From JADFUS01 sp036653215 (GTDB lineage: Bacteria > Bacteroidota > Bacteroidia > Bacteroidales > Rikenellaceae), in contig JAVVUK010000013.1 in assembly GCA_036653215.1 (NCBI GenBank), positions 1-25,593 on the forward strand: a DNA stretch of 25,593 nt, written 5' to 3'. Position numbers and translations under genes: made by a program. Under the pieces are notes generated by a model. That model saw nothing but the letters and a program-made list of their open reading frames with translations. It made no database searches and was not told the origin of the DNA. This document shows positions 1 through 9,500 of the stretch, piece by piece. How positions within the stretch are numbered: the stretch's first letter is position 1; every line of letters starts with the position of its first letter.

Positions 1-320
1 CTTTGAGGTATGTCTTTAGGATCTGTCGCAGGGTCTACTTCGACGTTTATCTTTGAGAGTCCATAATAAGACTCAGACTTTAGCTTATACATACCGGCAA
101 GAGCTTGTACTTCACGCTCAATAGGCTCTGTGATAAGTTGCTCCACTTCTTCAGGCGTTGCTCCAGGATATTGGGTTATCAAGACAACGTTTTTTATCAT
201 AAACGGAGCGTCTTCCTTCTTTCCTAATTCACCAAAGCTAAAGACCCCTCCGATGAAAAGTACGGCAAGGAAGAAGTATATAACTTTGGGATTATTAATA
301 GATATTTTAGGTATATTCAT
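1..320 (-). CDS. RND efflux transporter permease, N-terminal part (partial)
   Basis: The reading frame opens at an ATG at 320 and stays open to the left edge, giving about 106 residues that start MNIPKISINNPKVIYFFLAV. This is the N-terminus of an AcrB/MexB/HAE1-type inner-membrane pump: a short cytoplasmic start, a first transmembrane helix at about residues 13-30, then the first periplasmic porter segment with the family motif QYPGATPEEVEQLITEPIE. The protein should be about 1000 residues, so about 90 percent lies outside the window. It sits 58 bp downstream of the adaptor gene on the same strand, the usual adaptor-permease order. It would use the proton gradient to expel drugs or other small molecules through the adaptor and an outer-membrane factor not seen here. 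Substrate cannot be inferred. The family call is secure. Confidence 0.93.
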   Translation of the reverse strand, partial: MNIPKISINNPKVIYFFLAVLFIGGVFSFGELGKKEDAPFMIKNVVLITQYPGATPEEVEQLITEPIEREVQALAGMYKLKSESYYGLSKINVEVDPATDPKDIPQ

Positions 321-378
321 CTTTACAAGTTATGAGGATAACATATTTGATATCTTTTGCAAATAGCAAAAGGCATCT

Positions 379-1431
379 CTATTTAATAAGGTTTACTTTT
401 TGATTGTTAAAGAGTTGATAAACACCTGCTGTAACAATATCTTCACCTATTTCAAGACCGCTCTTTATAATAGCCCATTGGTCACCGGCAAGTTCTCTCG
501 TCTCAATTTTACGTTTTATGACTGTTCCTGTTTTGCTGTCATATACCCAAACGAATTTGTCTGTTGGGTTTGTGTTTTCAGAGAATATAGCTGTGATAGG
601 AATTTTTATAAGTCCTTTTTTCTCCTCAGACTCATTAATAACAACTTTAACACGACAAGAGAAGCCTGCTTTGATGTTATAAAGTTCTGGTTTGAAATCA
701 GGGTCTGTTATAGATAGTGTAACAGGTATCCCCATTCCGTTTACCGAAGCATCTACAATCTCTTTTACAGAGGTTTTAAATGCTTTGCCTTTTATATTGC
801 CAAATTCAACGTAAAAAGCGTAGTCGACACTATTTATTCTCATGTCAGACTCTGGAATTGTAAAATCTACTTCGAGTTTGTTAGGTGATAATATTTTAGC
901 TATTTTCTCTCCTTGATTTACTTTTTGATAAGTTTCTACATATTTTTTCTCTATCGAACCGTCGTAAGGAGCTCTTAGTTTTGTATAACTCAATTGGTTA
1001 GTTGAATATTCAAAAGCCGATTTCGACTGTTCGTAGTTTGAAAATGCTATTTCATATTCTTGTTGAGATATTGCCGCTTTGTCGATAAGACGTTTGTCAC
1101 GCTCAAGTATATTTTTATTTACTTGATATTGTGCTTTGTCGGCTATGTTTTTCAGAATAAAGTCTTGAGGGTCAAGCTCTGCTATCAAATCCCCTTTTCT
1201 TACTTTACTACCATCATCGATATATACCTTTTTTAATACGCCACCCACTTGAAAAGCAAGGTCTGCATAAGATACAGCAGATACTACTCCAACAAAATCT
1301 TTATTAAAACTGGTTAACATTTCTACTTTCGCAATTTTAATTGGACGAATAAAGGTTTTAGTCTCATCTTTCTTCCAGCAACTGCTTAGAATTAGTGGGA
1401 GAGTAATTAGAATTAAAATTTGTTTTCTCAT
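379..1431 (-). CDS. RND efflux periplasmic adaptor (membrane fusion lipoprotein)
   Basis: This is the periplasmic adaptor linking an RND pump to an outer-membrane channel. The frame opens 12 codons further upstream at 1467, but I choose the ATG at 1431 because it gives a clean lipoprotein signal: MRKQILILITLPLILSSC, with a lipobox ending at Cys18. The mature protein of about 330 residues has the expected order: a first biotinyl-lipoyl half (LAFQVGGVLKKVYIDDGSKV then RKGDLIAELD), an alpha-helical hairpin rich in Lys, Glu and Gln, the second lipoyl half (YTKLRAPYDGSI), a beta-barrel, and a membrane-proximal domain ending NNQKVNLIK. At 350 residues it matches the family's usual length. It is 58 bp upstream of the RND permease and probably cotranscribed with it from a promoter in the gap behind the MATE gene. 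No regulator gene is adjacent. Confidence 0.92.
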   Translation of the reverse strand: MRKQILILITLPLILSSCWKKDETKTFIRPIKIAKVEMLTSFNKDFVGVVSAVSYADLAFQVGGVLKKVYIDDGSKVRKGDLIAELDPQDFILKNIADKAQYQVNKNILERDKRLIDKAAISQQEYEIAFSNYEQSKSAFEYSTNQLSYTKLRAPYDGSIEKKYVETYQKVNQGEKIAKILSPNKLEVDFTIPESDMRINSVDYAFYVEFGNIKGKAFKTSVKEIVDASVNGMGIPVTLSITDPDFKPELYNIKAGFSCRVKVVINESEEKKGLIKIPITAIFSENTNPTDKFVWVYDSKTGTVIKRKIETRELAGDQWAIIKSGLEIGEDIVTAGVYQLFNNQKVNLIK

Positions 1432-1531
1432 ATTTTTTTTATTATAAGTGCTTGGACGTTGTTGCAATTAGCGGTTTTAAAATAGTGTTTAAAATTGTGT
1501 AATGAGTTATTTATGTGCATCTTGTAACCCC

Positions 1532-1539
1532 CAAAAGTA
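1532..1539 (-). promoter_or_regulatory. Putative -7 box for the RND adaptor operon
   Basis: On the minus strand the sequence reads TACTTTTG, an exact match to the Bacteroidetes -7 consensus TAnnTTTG. It lies about 100 bp upstream of the adaptor start codon and just after the MATE stop codon. I see no clear TTTG element at the expected distance upstream (a long T/A tract is there instead), so support is moderate. Confidence 0.45.
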
Positions 1540-1549
1540 ATAAAAAAAT

Positions 1550-2893
1550 TTAAAATCGCACATTTTTTACAACTTTATAGAAATAATTTAGAAATAAACT
1601 AAATGCTACCATCAATCCACATACGAAACCGAGCCATACTCCAGAAGGTCCCAAATCAAAAACGAAACCTCCGACATACGCCATTGGTAATCCTACAAAA
1701 AGATAAGATACAACAGCAAATTTCATCGGTTGTTCTACCTCTTTCATGCCACGTAAAGATCCTAAAACTGAAACCTGAAGACCATCGAATATCTCCATAA
1801 ACGAGATTACATATAGCATTATTGTCGCAATGGCTATAACCTCCATATCCTGAGTGAATACCATTGCTATGTTTCGACTAAATAATGACAATAGTATGCC
1901 TATGCAAGTCATTATCCCAATTGTCGTTATCATTGATGCTTTTGTATACTTTACTATCTCACGTCTGTTTCCTCGTCCATATTCGTGACTTGTTAATATT
2001 GTTGTTGCTGCTGCTATGCCACTGGCGATAAGAAATATGATATGAACGATAGACATAGATATTTGTCCTGCGGCGATAGCCTCAACGCCCATCCATCCAA
2101 ACATGATAGTGGTTATGCTAAGTGCGAAAATCTCGACAATCATTTGCGAGGCAATAGGCATACCTAAATATATAAGCGATTTATTTATCTTTAATGAAAA
2201 ACGTTTCCACGAGAAGAAACTAAGATATTTGCGAAATATAATATCTCTCCTTATCACAATGTAATATATGATAGGCATTATTAATCGTGAAATGAAGGTG
2301 GAAAATCCTGCTCCAAAGACTCCCATTGCAGGACACCCAAACTTGCCATATATAAATATGTAGTTTAGAATAATGTTTAATACATTACTAACTATGGTAA
2401 TTACCATAGTTATCTTGGTGTTACCCACTCCGTCCATAAATTGTTTAAAGGACAAGAATGTCATGTATGGGATTATGGATAAGGCAACGATAAAATAAAA
2501 CTCCTTTCCGGCATCTACAATCTCTTGGGGTTGACCGAGAAAATAGAGTAGTGGGTGCATAGCGAATAATGCGGCCACAATTACAACTCCTAATAGAGTG
2601 TTTAATACTAATGAGTTTTGTAGTAGTTGGGAGCATTTAGCATATCCTTTATTTACAAAACTTTCCCCCACAAGAGGTGTTAGGCTTATGGCTATGCCTG
2701 TTCCAAGCACCATTAAGTTAAACACAATCATCCCTGAGAATGCGACAGAGCCTAATGCTACCGCACCAAGTTGACCTACCATAATGTTGTCTGCCAAAGT
2801 AACAAACGCTTGTCCGGCGTTCCCTATAATTACAGGGGTGGCAAGCATTAACAACCTGTTAAAATACCTTCCTTCAATTCCAAATATTGTCAT
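1550..2893 (-). CDS. MATE family efflux transporter (NorM/DinF type)
   Basis: This is a polytopic inner-membrane exporter that uses a cation gradient to expel drugs or metabolites. From the ATG at 2893 the product has 447 residues, the normal MATE length, starting MTIFGIEGRYFNRLLMLATP. Early hallmarks are ATPVIIGNAGQAFVTLADN followed by IMVGQLGAVALGSVAFSG, and about 12 hydrophobic segments in two similar halves. The frame continues upstream to 2998, but that would add 35 residues of non-family sequence and overlap the preceding glycosyltransferase, so I reject the longer form. A perfect -7 box lies only 6 bp upstream of the chosen ATG, which implies a very short or absent leader. The next gene downstream is the RND adaptor on the same strand, giving two unrelated efflux systems side by side. 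Substrate is unknown. Confidence 0.9.
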   Translation of the reverse strand: MTIFGIEGRYFNRLLMLATPVIIGNAGQAFVTLADNIMVGQLGAVALGSVAFSGMIVFNLMVLGTGIAISLTPLVGESFVNKGYAKCSQLLQNSLVLNTLLGVVIVAALFAMHPLLYFLGQPQEIVDAGKEFYFIVALSIIPYMTFLSFKQFMDGVGNTKITMVITIVSNVLNIILNYIFIYGKFGCPAMGVFGAGFSTFISRLIMPIIYYIVIRRDIIFRKYLSFFSWKRFSLKINKSLIYLGMPIASQMIVEIFALSITTIMFGWMGVEAIAAGQISMSIVHIIFLIASGIAAATTILTSHEYGRGNRREIVKYTKASMITTIGIMTCIGILLSLFSRNIAMVFTQDMEVIAIATIMLYVISFMEIFDGLQVSVLGSLRGMKEVEQPMKFAVVSYLFVGLPMAYVGGFVFDLGPSGVWLGFVCGLMVAFSLFLNYFYKVVKNVRF

Positions 2894-2899
2894 AGTTGG

Positions 2900-2907
2900 C
2901 AAAGATA
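2900..2907 (-). promoter_or_regulatory. -7 promoter box immediately upstream of the MATE gene
   Basis: The minus strand reads TATCTTTG, a perfect TAnnTTTG box, ending only 6 bp before the MATE start codon. In Bacteroidetes the start site lies a few bases after this box, so the transcript would start at or within a few bases of the ATG. A T-rich tract lies upstream, but no well-spaced TTTG is visible. Confidence 0.5.
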
Positions 2908-2951
2908 CAAAAAAAATGTTTTGACGCACAGAGTAGAGCGATAAAACACTC

Positions 2952-3710
2952 CTATAATAATGTCTTTTTGTTTTTGCGATAGTGCATAAAAGGAGCACAT
3001 AAGATAATCTTTATGTGTGATGCTATGGCAGACCAAAGACCAAATTGTTTACGCATGATGGTGAACCTCTCTTTCAATCCGTCTATCCTATGTTGTGATG
3101 TGTAGCCCCCTGTGGTGAAGACTGATAAAATGCCGTTTACATTTTGAATGCTCCTTGCTGCTCTCACGGCTTTTATCATTTGATCGTAATCTGCTGAGTG
3201 ACGATATTTAAGATCAAAAGCCTTTAGTAATTTGCGTCGTGCGATGAACGATTGGTGGCAAACTACCATACCCATTTTTAATGAATTAGGCGTTAATGTT
3301 TTAGGAAGAGGCTTTTTGCGAAGTCCTAATATCTTACCATCTTCACTACGAACTAATGTGTCGCCATAATATATGTCGTGATAAATTTCTGTTCCTTTAA
3401 AAATATTTTCCAATACTTTGGGCGCATATGAGAGGTCTCCAGCGTTGATGAACCATACATATTCGCCTGTGGCAATACGCAGAGCTTTGTTCATAGCGTC
3501 GTATATTCCATTGTCACCCTCACTTAACCATAGGTCTATGTGAATTGAGTTTTGTTCTAACACCTCTTTTGTACCGTCTGTTGAGCCTCCGTCGATAACG
3601 ATTATCTCTTTATTAGGGTAGTCAATACCAATTATGTTCTCTAAAGTTTTTGCGAAAGGCAATTTAGAGTTATATACTACCGTTATGATTGAAATTTTTG
3701 GGTTCTGCAT
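2952..3710 (-). CDS. Glycosyltransferase family 2
   Basis: The product of 252 residues begins MQNPKISIITVVYNSKLPFA, the typical GT2 (GT-A fold) N-terminal strand. DGGSTDGTKEVL at about 40-51 belongs to the nucleotide-sugar-binding fold, and WFINAGD at about 91-97 occupies the place of the metal-binding DxD motif. It has no transmembrane segment and should act at the cytoplasmic face of the inner membrane, transferring a sugar from a nucleotide sugar to a glycan acceptor, as in O-antigen, capsule or exopolysaccharide assembly. The size resembles WcaA/WbbD-like transferases often annotated as colanic acid-type enzymes. It stands alone, with no other polysaccharide genes around it, so donor and acceptor cannot be assigned. 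It is divergent from the S41 protease gene and 58 bp upstream of the chosen MATE start. Confidence 0.88.
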   Translation of the reverse strand: MQNPKISIITVVYNSKLPFAKTLENIIGIDYPNKEIIVIDGGSTDGTKEVLEQNSIHIDLWLSEGDNGIYDAMNKALRIATGEYVWFINAGDLSYAPKVLENIFKGTEIYHDIYYGDTLVRSEDGKILGLRKKPLPKTLTPNSLKMGMVVCHQSFIARRKLLKAFDLKYRHSADYDQMIKAVRAARSIQNVNGILSVFTTGGYTSQHRIDGLKERFTIMRKQFGLWSAIASHIKIILCAPFMHYRKNKKTLL

Positions 3711-3716
3711 AAAAAA

Positions 3717-3748
3717 TATCTTTGTTAAGATAAAGTGTATTATCTTTG
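3717..3748 (+). promoter_or_regulatory. Promoter of the S41 protease gene, with duplicated TATCTTTG box
   Basis: TATCTTTG at 3741-3748 is a perfect -7 box 25 bp before the protease ATG. An identical TATCTTTG lies at 3717-3724, 24 bp upstream. The TTTG of that first copy (3721-3724) could act as the -33 element for the second with a 16-bp spacer, somewhat shorter than the usual 19-21, or the two could be tandem promoters. Confidence 0.6.
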
Positions 3749-3756
3749 TATAATTG

Positions 3757-3764
3757 CAAAATTA
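3757..3764 (-). promoter_or_regulatory. Possible -7 box for the family 2 glycosyltransferase
   Basis: The minus strand reads TAATTTTG, matching TAnnTTTG, 46 bp upstream of the glycosyltransferase start codon. It lies inside the short divergent region shared with the S41 protease promoter. No -33 element is clear, so this is a weak call. Confidence 0.3.
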
Positions 3765-3773
3765 AGAATAAAA

Positions 3774-5420
3774 ATGAATAAGGATAAGAAAGTTCTGACT
3801 TTTTTAATTGCCGGCATGGTGATGGTTGCTTTTTTGGGCTACTCTTTTGGTGTTATTATGGAGAGACGAGAGGTCGGTAATGTTATGGAATTAGTTAATA
3901 ACTATATCAATAAGCAGGGTAGATCAACGACACTTGGTGAGGTTATGGCAATAGTGGATGGTAATTATGTCGATAGCGTTAATTTTGATACTTTGTCTGA
4001 AAAAATGATCCCTCTTTTGCTAAAAGAACTCGATCCTCACTCTTCGTTTATTCCGGCACGAGAGGTTCTTGCTTCACAAGAGAGTTTGCGTGGTGATTTT
4101 GACGGTATCGGAGTTATGTTTAATATGCTTACAGATACGGTAATTATACAAGATGTTATTCCTGGAGGTCCCAGTTCTAAGGTCGGTATAATCTCTGGCG
4201 ATCGTATAATTAAAATTAACGATACTATTGTTGCTGGTAAAAAGATAAACTCAAATTTAATAGTCGGAAAGCTAAAGGGAAAAGGTGGCACAGCTGTTAA
4301 GGTGGGAATAAAGAGAAAAGGTGTAAAAGAACTTATCGACATAAATATCGTTCGTGGTAAGGTGGAGATAAAAAGTGTAGATGCTTCATTTATGATAACT
4401 CCACAAATAGGATATGTAAAGCTACTCCGTTTTTCTCTTACCACACACCAAGAGCTTAAAGATGCCATAAAAGCACTTAAGGCAAAAGGCATGAAAAGTC
4501 TTATTTTAGACCTTCAGAGTAATGGTGGCGGATATTTAGATCAGGCAATACTTATCGCAAATGAGTTTTTGCCTAAGGGGAAAATGATTGTTTATACTGA
4601 GGGACGAGGAAAGAGGCTCACAGAGCAATATGCTGATGGTACAGGTGAATTTATAGGTGACGATATTACAATTCTGATAAACGAGGTTTCTGCCTCAGCG
4701 AGTGAGATAGTCTCTGGTGCGCTTCAAGATAACGACATAGGTACAATTGTAGGACGTCGTTCTTTTGGCAAAGGATTAGTACAACAACAAATAGATCTTA
4801 GTGATGGTTCTCTGTTGCTTCTTACAATAGCAAGATACCATACTCCCACAGGACGATGTATCCAACGTCCTTATGATAAAGGTGAAGAAGAATATTATGG
4901 TGATATAGAAAATCGTTATCTTCATGGTGAGATGGTTACGAAAGATAGCATAAAGCAAAACCACTCACTTCGCTATACCACACCCAAAGGTAAAGTGGTA
5001 TATGGAGGAGGTGGAATTATGCCCGATGTTTTTGTCCCTGCCGACACATCTCGATATTCTCAATTTGAGATAAAAGCCCTTTCTGGGATTTATAGAATAC
5101 GTTATGTCTCTGAATATGTCGATAAAAACCGTCGTACCTTAGAACGCATATCTACAAAGGCGGAGTTTGATCGTTACTTTGATAAAAATAAAGACCTTAT
5201 ATATAACGGTTATAAAAGATATTTCTTCCAAAACGAGAAGGAGAGGGGTGCTGCTTCTGAGTGGACAAAGATAGAAAAGGATCTAAAGATATTGTTTAAG
5301 GCTTCAATTGGTGACGCTACAAAACTTAAGACAAATGCCTTTTATATCTATATGTCTGATTACGACGAGATAATAAAACAGGGTCTTGCTGTGACGAAAG
5401 AAAAATTGAGAAAACGATAG
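3774..5420 (+). CDS. S41 family carboxy-terminal processing peptidase with PDZ domain
   Basis: This is a serine protease of the CtpA/Prc class, anchored in the inner membrane and facing the periplasm. I start at 3774 (MNKDKKVLTFLIAGMVMVAF) rather than 3735 because it follows the promoter by the right distance and puts the single signal-anchor helix at residues 8-28. The 548-residue protein then has a helical region, a PDZ domain at about 105-195 (DFDGIGVMFNMLTDTVIIQD) and the S41 core. The catalytic set is complete: Ser308 in SASASE, Lys333 in GRRSFGKG and Gln337. An extra C-terminal region of about 150 residues follows, as in other Bacteroidetes members. Such enzymes trim or degrade envelope proteins; the substrate here is not evident. 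It is monocistronic or weakly linked to carAB, which has its own promoter 29 bp after the stop codon. Confidence 0.94.
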   Translation: MNKDKKVLTFLIAGMVMVAFLGYSFGVIMERREVGNVMELVNNYINKQGRSTTLGEVMAIVDGNYVDSVNFDTLSEKMIPLLLKELDPHSSFIPAREVLASQESLRGDFDGIGVMFNMLTDTVIIQDVIPGGPSSKVGIISGDRIIKINDTIVAGKKINSNLIVGKLKGKGGTAVKVGIKRKGVKELIDINIVRGKVEIKSVDASFMITPQIGYVKLLRFSLTTHQELKDAIKALKAKGMKSLILDLQSNGGGYLDQAILIANEFLPKGKMIVYTEGRGKRLTEQYADGTGEFIGDDITILINEVSASASEIVSGALQDNDIGTIVGRRSFGKGLVQQQIDLSDGSLLLLTIARYHTPTGRCIQRPYDKGEEEYYGDIENRYLHGEMVTKDSIKQNHSLRYTTPKGKVVYGGGGIMPDVFVPADTSRYSQFEIKALSGIYRIRYVSEYVDKNRRTLERISTKAEFDRYFDKNKDLIYNGYKRYFFQNEKERGAASEWTKIEKDLKILFKASIGDATKLKTNAFYIYMSDYDEIIKQGLAVTKEKLRKR

Positions 5421-5425
5421 GTTTT

Positions 5426-5456
5426 TTTGTAGACATAAAAAAAAGAATTATCTTTG
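5426..5456 (+). promoter_or_regulatory. carAB promoter
   Basis: TTTG at 5426-5429, a 19-bp spacer and TATCTTTG at 5449-5456 give an exact match to the Bacteroides promoter (-33 TTTG, -7 TAnnTTTG). It is 25 bp upstream of the carA start codon and is the best-formed promoter in the window. Confidence 0.8.
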
Positions 5457-5459
5457 TAC

Positions 5460-5477
5460 TTTAGAAAATATTCTAAA
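5460..5477 (+). promoter_or_regulatory. Inverted repeat in the carA leader
   Basis: TTTAGAA-AATA-TTCTAAA is a perfect 7-bp inverted repeat with a 4-nt loop. It lies across the expected transcription start and the leader, ending 4 bp before the carA ATG. It could be an operator or a small leader hairpin near the ribosome entry site. Being AT-rich, it could also be chance. Confidence 0.35.
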
Positions 5478-5481
5478 AATT

Positions 5482-6573
5482 ATGTCTGAAAAAAGATTTC
5501 TAAACCTAACCCTTGAGGACGGTTCAAAGTTTATCGGAAAACACTTTGGAGCACAACAATCTGTATCGGGGGAGATTGTTTTTAACACCTCAATGACTGG
5601 TTATCCCGAAAGTCTAACCGATCCATCGTATAGTGGACAAATTCTTGTAATGACATTTCCCCTCATTGGAAATTATGGAGTTCCTCCAATGGATATGGAA
5701 AATGGTCTTCTTCGCTTTTTCGAGTCCAATAAGATACATATCAAAGGTCTTGTTGTTGCGGATTACTCATTTGAGTATAGCCACTGGAACGCTGTAAAGA
5801 GTCTTGATACTTGGCTCAAGGAAAATAATATTCCTGCTGTCTATGGCGTTGACACTCGACAAATAACAAAGATCATTCGTGAACAAGGGACTATGCTTTG
5901 CAAAATGACCCCTGAAGGATGTGTCGAAGAGCCTAAATATATAGATCAAAATAGCACGAACCTTGTTGCTGAAATCTCTACAAAAGACATGAAAACATAT
6001 GGCAATGGCAAACATAAAATTGTCCTTGTCGATTATGGTGCTAAATATAATATCATAAGGTGTCTCATCAAAGGTGATGCAACAGTGACTGTTGTCCCTT
6101 GGAATTACGACTTCACAAAGATGGAATATGACGGGGTGATGCTTTCTAATGGTCCTGGAGACCCTTCTAAATGTGGAGAGTCTGTTGAAATTGTAAAAAA
6201 AGCCATGAAAATAGGAAAGCCTATTTTTGGTATATGTATGGGTAACCAAATTCTTGCACAAGCTGCTGGTGCTACTACATATAAACTAAAATATGGACAC
6301 CGTAGTCACAATCAACCAGCCTTGATGGTAGGCACTAATAGAGCCTACATAACATCACAAAATCACGGTTTCGCCGTCGATGACTCTAAGTTAAACAAAG
6401 AGGAGTGGGAGAGATATTTTACAAATCTTAATGACGATACGTGCGAGGGAATTCGTCATAAGTCAAAACCATTCTATTCAGTACAATTTCACCCTGAAGC
6501 CTCAAGTGGTCCAGTAGATACAGAGTTCCTTTTTGATAAATTCATTGAAGATATAGAGAGATGCAAAAGATAA
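5482..6573 (+). CDS. carA: Carbamoyl-phosphate synthase small subunit (glutaminase)
   Basis: This subunit hydrolyses glutamine and channels ammonia to CarB for carbamoyl phosphate, the precursor of pyrimidines and arginine. The 363 residues show both CarA domains. The N-terminal domain has FNTSMTGYPESLTDPSYSGQ and DTRQITKIIREQGTM. The C-terminal class I glutamine amidotransferase domain has nucleophile Cys252 in FGICMGNQ, the SQNHGFAVD segment, and His337/Glu339 in VQFHPE, so the catalytic triad is intact. Length is normal (E. coli CarA is about 380). It has its own promoter and leader inverted repeat, and its last 13 bp overlap carB, so the two are translationally coupled and made in equal amounts. 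No arginine or pyrimidine regulatory gene is adjacent. Confidence 0.98.
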   Translation: MSEKRFLNLTLEDGSKFIGKHFGAQQSVSGEIVFNTSMTGYPESLTDPSYSGQILVMTFPLIGNYGVPPMDMENGLLRFFESNKIHIKGLVVADYSFEYSHWNAVKSLDTWLKENNIPAVYGVDTRQITKIIREQGTMLCKMTPEGCVEEPKYIDQNSTNLVAEISTKDMKTYGNGKHKIVLVDYGAKYNIIRCLIKGDATVTVVPWNYDFTKMEYDGVMLSNGPGDPSKCGESVEIVKKAMKIGKPIFGICMGNQILAQAAGATTYKLKYGHRSHNQPALMVGTNRAYITSQNHGFAVDDSKLNKEEWERYFTNLNDDTCEGIRHKSKPFYSVQFHPEASSGPVDTEFLFDKFIEDIERCKR

Positions 6574-9500
6574 ATAAAGTCATAATTTTAGGCTCAGGAG
6601 CGTTAAAAATAGGTGAGGCTGGCGAGTTTGACTACTCAGGTTCTCAGGCTCTGAAAGCTCTTAAAGAAGAGGAGATATATACAGTCCTTATAAACCCCAA
6701 TATTGCTACCGTACAGACATCGGAAAATATTGCTGATAAGGTCTATTTCCTTCCTGTAACCCCAGAATATATCGAAGATGTAATCATAAAAGAACGTCCA
6801 GAAGGGATATTACTTGCCTTTGGTGGTCAGACCGCACTAAACTGTGGGGTTGCTCTTTACAGATCTGGCATTCTTGAAAAATATAACGTTAAGGTGCTCG
6901 GCACTCCTGTTCAAGCCATCATGGATACAGAAGACCGTGAGCTATTCGTTCATAAGTTAGATGAGATAGATGTAAAATCTATAAAAAGTGAAGCTGTTGG
7001 AACGGTTAAGGATGCTAAAAGAGTGGCAAACGAACTTGGTTATCCAGTTATCGTTAGAGCGGCATATACACTTGGTGGACTTGGTTCTGGCTTTTGCGAT
7101 AACGATCAAGAGATGGATGTATTGGCAAATAAAGCTTTCTCTTATTCGTCACAACTCCTTGTCGAGAAGTCTCTAAAGGGGTGGAAAGAGGTGGAGTATG
7201 AGGTTGTTCGTGATAAATACGACAACTGCATTACTGTTTGTAACATGGAGAACTTTGACCCTCTTGGAATACATACAGGTGAGAGTATCGTTGTTGCTCC
7301 CTCACAAACTTTAACCAATGCCGAATATCATAAATTACGTAAGATAGCAATAAAAATTATCCGTCACGTAGGTATCGTTGGTGAGTGTAATGTCCAATAT
7401 GCTTTAGATCCATTCTCTGAGGATTATCGTGTAATAGAAGTCAACGCACGTCTTTCACGTTCGTCGGCTCTTGCTTCTAAGGCAACAGGCTATCCTCTTG
7501 CTTTCGTGGCTGCTAAATTAGGGCTTGGGTATGGTCTTCACGAACTGAAAAACTCTGTCACAAAAACTACTACTGCCTGCTTTGAGCCTGCTCTCGACTA
7601 TATAGTATGTAAAATACCACGTTGGGACTTAGGTAAATTTAAAGGCGTATCTCGCAAGTTAGGCTCAAGCATGAAGTCTGTGGGTGAGGTCATGGCAATA
7701 GGACGTACCTTTGAAGAAGTAATCCAAAAAGGGTTGCGTATGATAGGTCAAGGAATGCACGGATTTGTCGGTAACAAAGAACTTCCTGTTGCGGATATAG
7801 ACATAGAAAAGGCATTGACTGAGCCTACTGATAAACGTATATTCTATATCTCGGAAGCTTTAAAAAGAGGCTATTCTGTCGAGAAGATACACGAGCTTAC
7901 AAAGATAGATTGTTGGTTCCTTTATAAGTTAAAAAATATAAGAACAATATACCACGATTTAGAGAAATATCACTCTATTGCCGATGTCCCAAATGACAAG
8001 TTGCTTCTTGCGAAACAACTTGGCTTCTCCGACTTCCAACTTGCACGTGCAATTTTGAAAAGCTCAAACGAAGAAATAGAGACCGATCTCCTTAGAGTTA
8101 GAACTCACCGTAAAGAACAAGGCATCGTTCCTGTAATCAAACAGATAGATACCTTAGCAGCCGAATATCCTGCTCAAACAAACTATCTATATGTTACATA
8201 TAACGGTACAGCAAACGATATAGACTTCCCCAATGATGGAAAATCAATCGTTGTGCTTGGCTCTGGAACATACCGCATAGGTAGCTCCGTTGAGTTCGAC
8301 TGGTGTGGCGTTAGTGCTATAAAAACAGTACGTAAGAACGGTTTCCGTTCTATAATGATAAACTTCAATCCTGAAACTGTATCTACAGACTATGATGAGT
8401 GTGATAGGCTTTATTTCGATGAGCTTACCCTTGAGAGAGTCCTTGATATTACAGATTTAGAAAATCCTAAAGGTGTTATCGTATCTACCGGTGGTCAGAT
8501 ACCAAACAACCTTGCTATGAAACTTCATAACGAACACGTGCCAATTCTTGGTACGTCGGCAGAAAATATTGACAGGGCTGAAGATAGACACAAATTCTCT
8601 TCCATGCTCGATACGCTTGGCATAGATCAACCACGTTGGAGAGAACTTACAACTATGGAAGATGTGTTTGAGTTTGTCGATGAAGTTGGGCTTCCTGTGC
8701 TTATCCGTCCTTCATACGTGCTTTCGGGTGCAGCGATGAATGTCGTTTCTAACCGTGATGAGCTTGTCCATTTCCTTACCCTTGCGGCAAACGTGTCAAA
8801 ACAACACCCAGTCGTGGTTACCGAATTTGTGGAAAATGCGAAAGAGATAGAGATAGATGCTGTTGCTAAAGATGGTGAGCTTCTGCTTTATGCAATTTCT
8901 GAACACGTTGAGTTTGCGGGTGTTCACTCTGGAGATGCTACAATAGTATTCCCTGCACAAAAACTATATACTGAGACTATACGTCGTATTAAGAAAATAT
9001 CTAAGATGATAGCTAAAGAGCTTAACATATCGGGTCCTTTCAATATGCAGCTTTTAGCAAAAGATAATGAGATAAAGGTCATCGAATGTAACTTAAGAGC
9101 TTCTCGTAGTTTCCCATTTGTGTCTAAGGTGCTTAAGGTTAACTTTATAGACTATGCTACACGCATCATGCTTGGCGTTCCTGTCGATCCTCCTGCACGT
9201 TCGGCTTTTGACTTGGATTATGTAGGTGTTAAAGCCTCTCAATTCTCGTTCTCTCGTCTTCAACAAACAGACCCTGTTTTGGGTGTTGAGATGTCATCGA
9301 CTGGTGAGGTGGGCTGTATAGGTGAAAACTACTATGAAGCGATCCTTAAAGCCATGCTTTCAGTAGGGTATCGCATACCTAAGAAAAACGTCTTCCTTTC
9401 AACAGGAGATTACCGCTCTAAGGCAGAGATGTTAAATCCAGCGAAGCTATTAGCTAACGGCGGATGGACTCTTTATGCTACAAAAGGTACAGCTCAATTC

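Noticed and set aside
2894..2998. Longer MATE start at 2998
   Set aside because: It overlaps the glycosyltransferase gene and adds 35 residues unlike any MATE N-terminus.
4037..4492. 151-codon antisense frame inside the S41 protease gene
   Set aside because: It is a shadow of the conserved PDZ-protease frame; its hydrophobic composition follows from the opposite strand's codons.
6229..6246. CarA nucleophile motif GICMGNQ instead of GICLGHQ
   Set aside because: The residues after the Cys vary among class I amidotransferases, and the Cys, His and Glu triad is intact.
5767..6261. 164-codon antisense frame inside carA
   Set aside because: It lies wholly opposite a highly conserved gene, shows no domain pattern and lacks a promoter.
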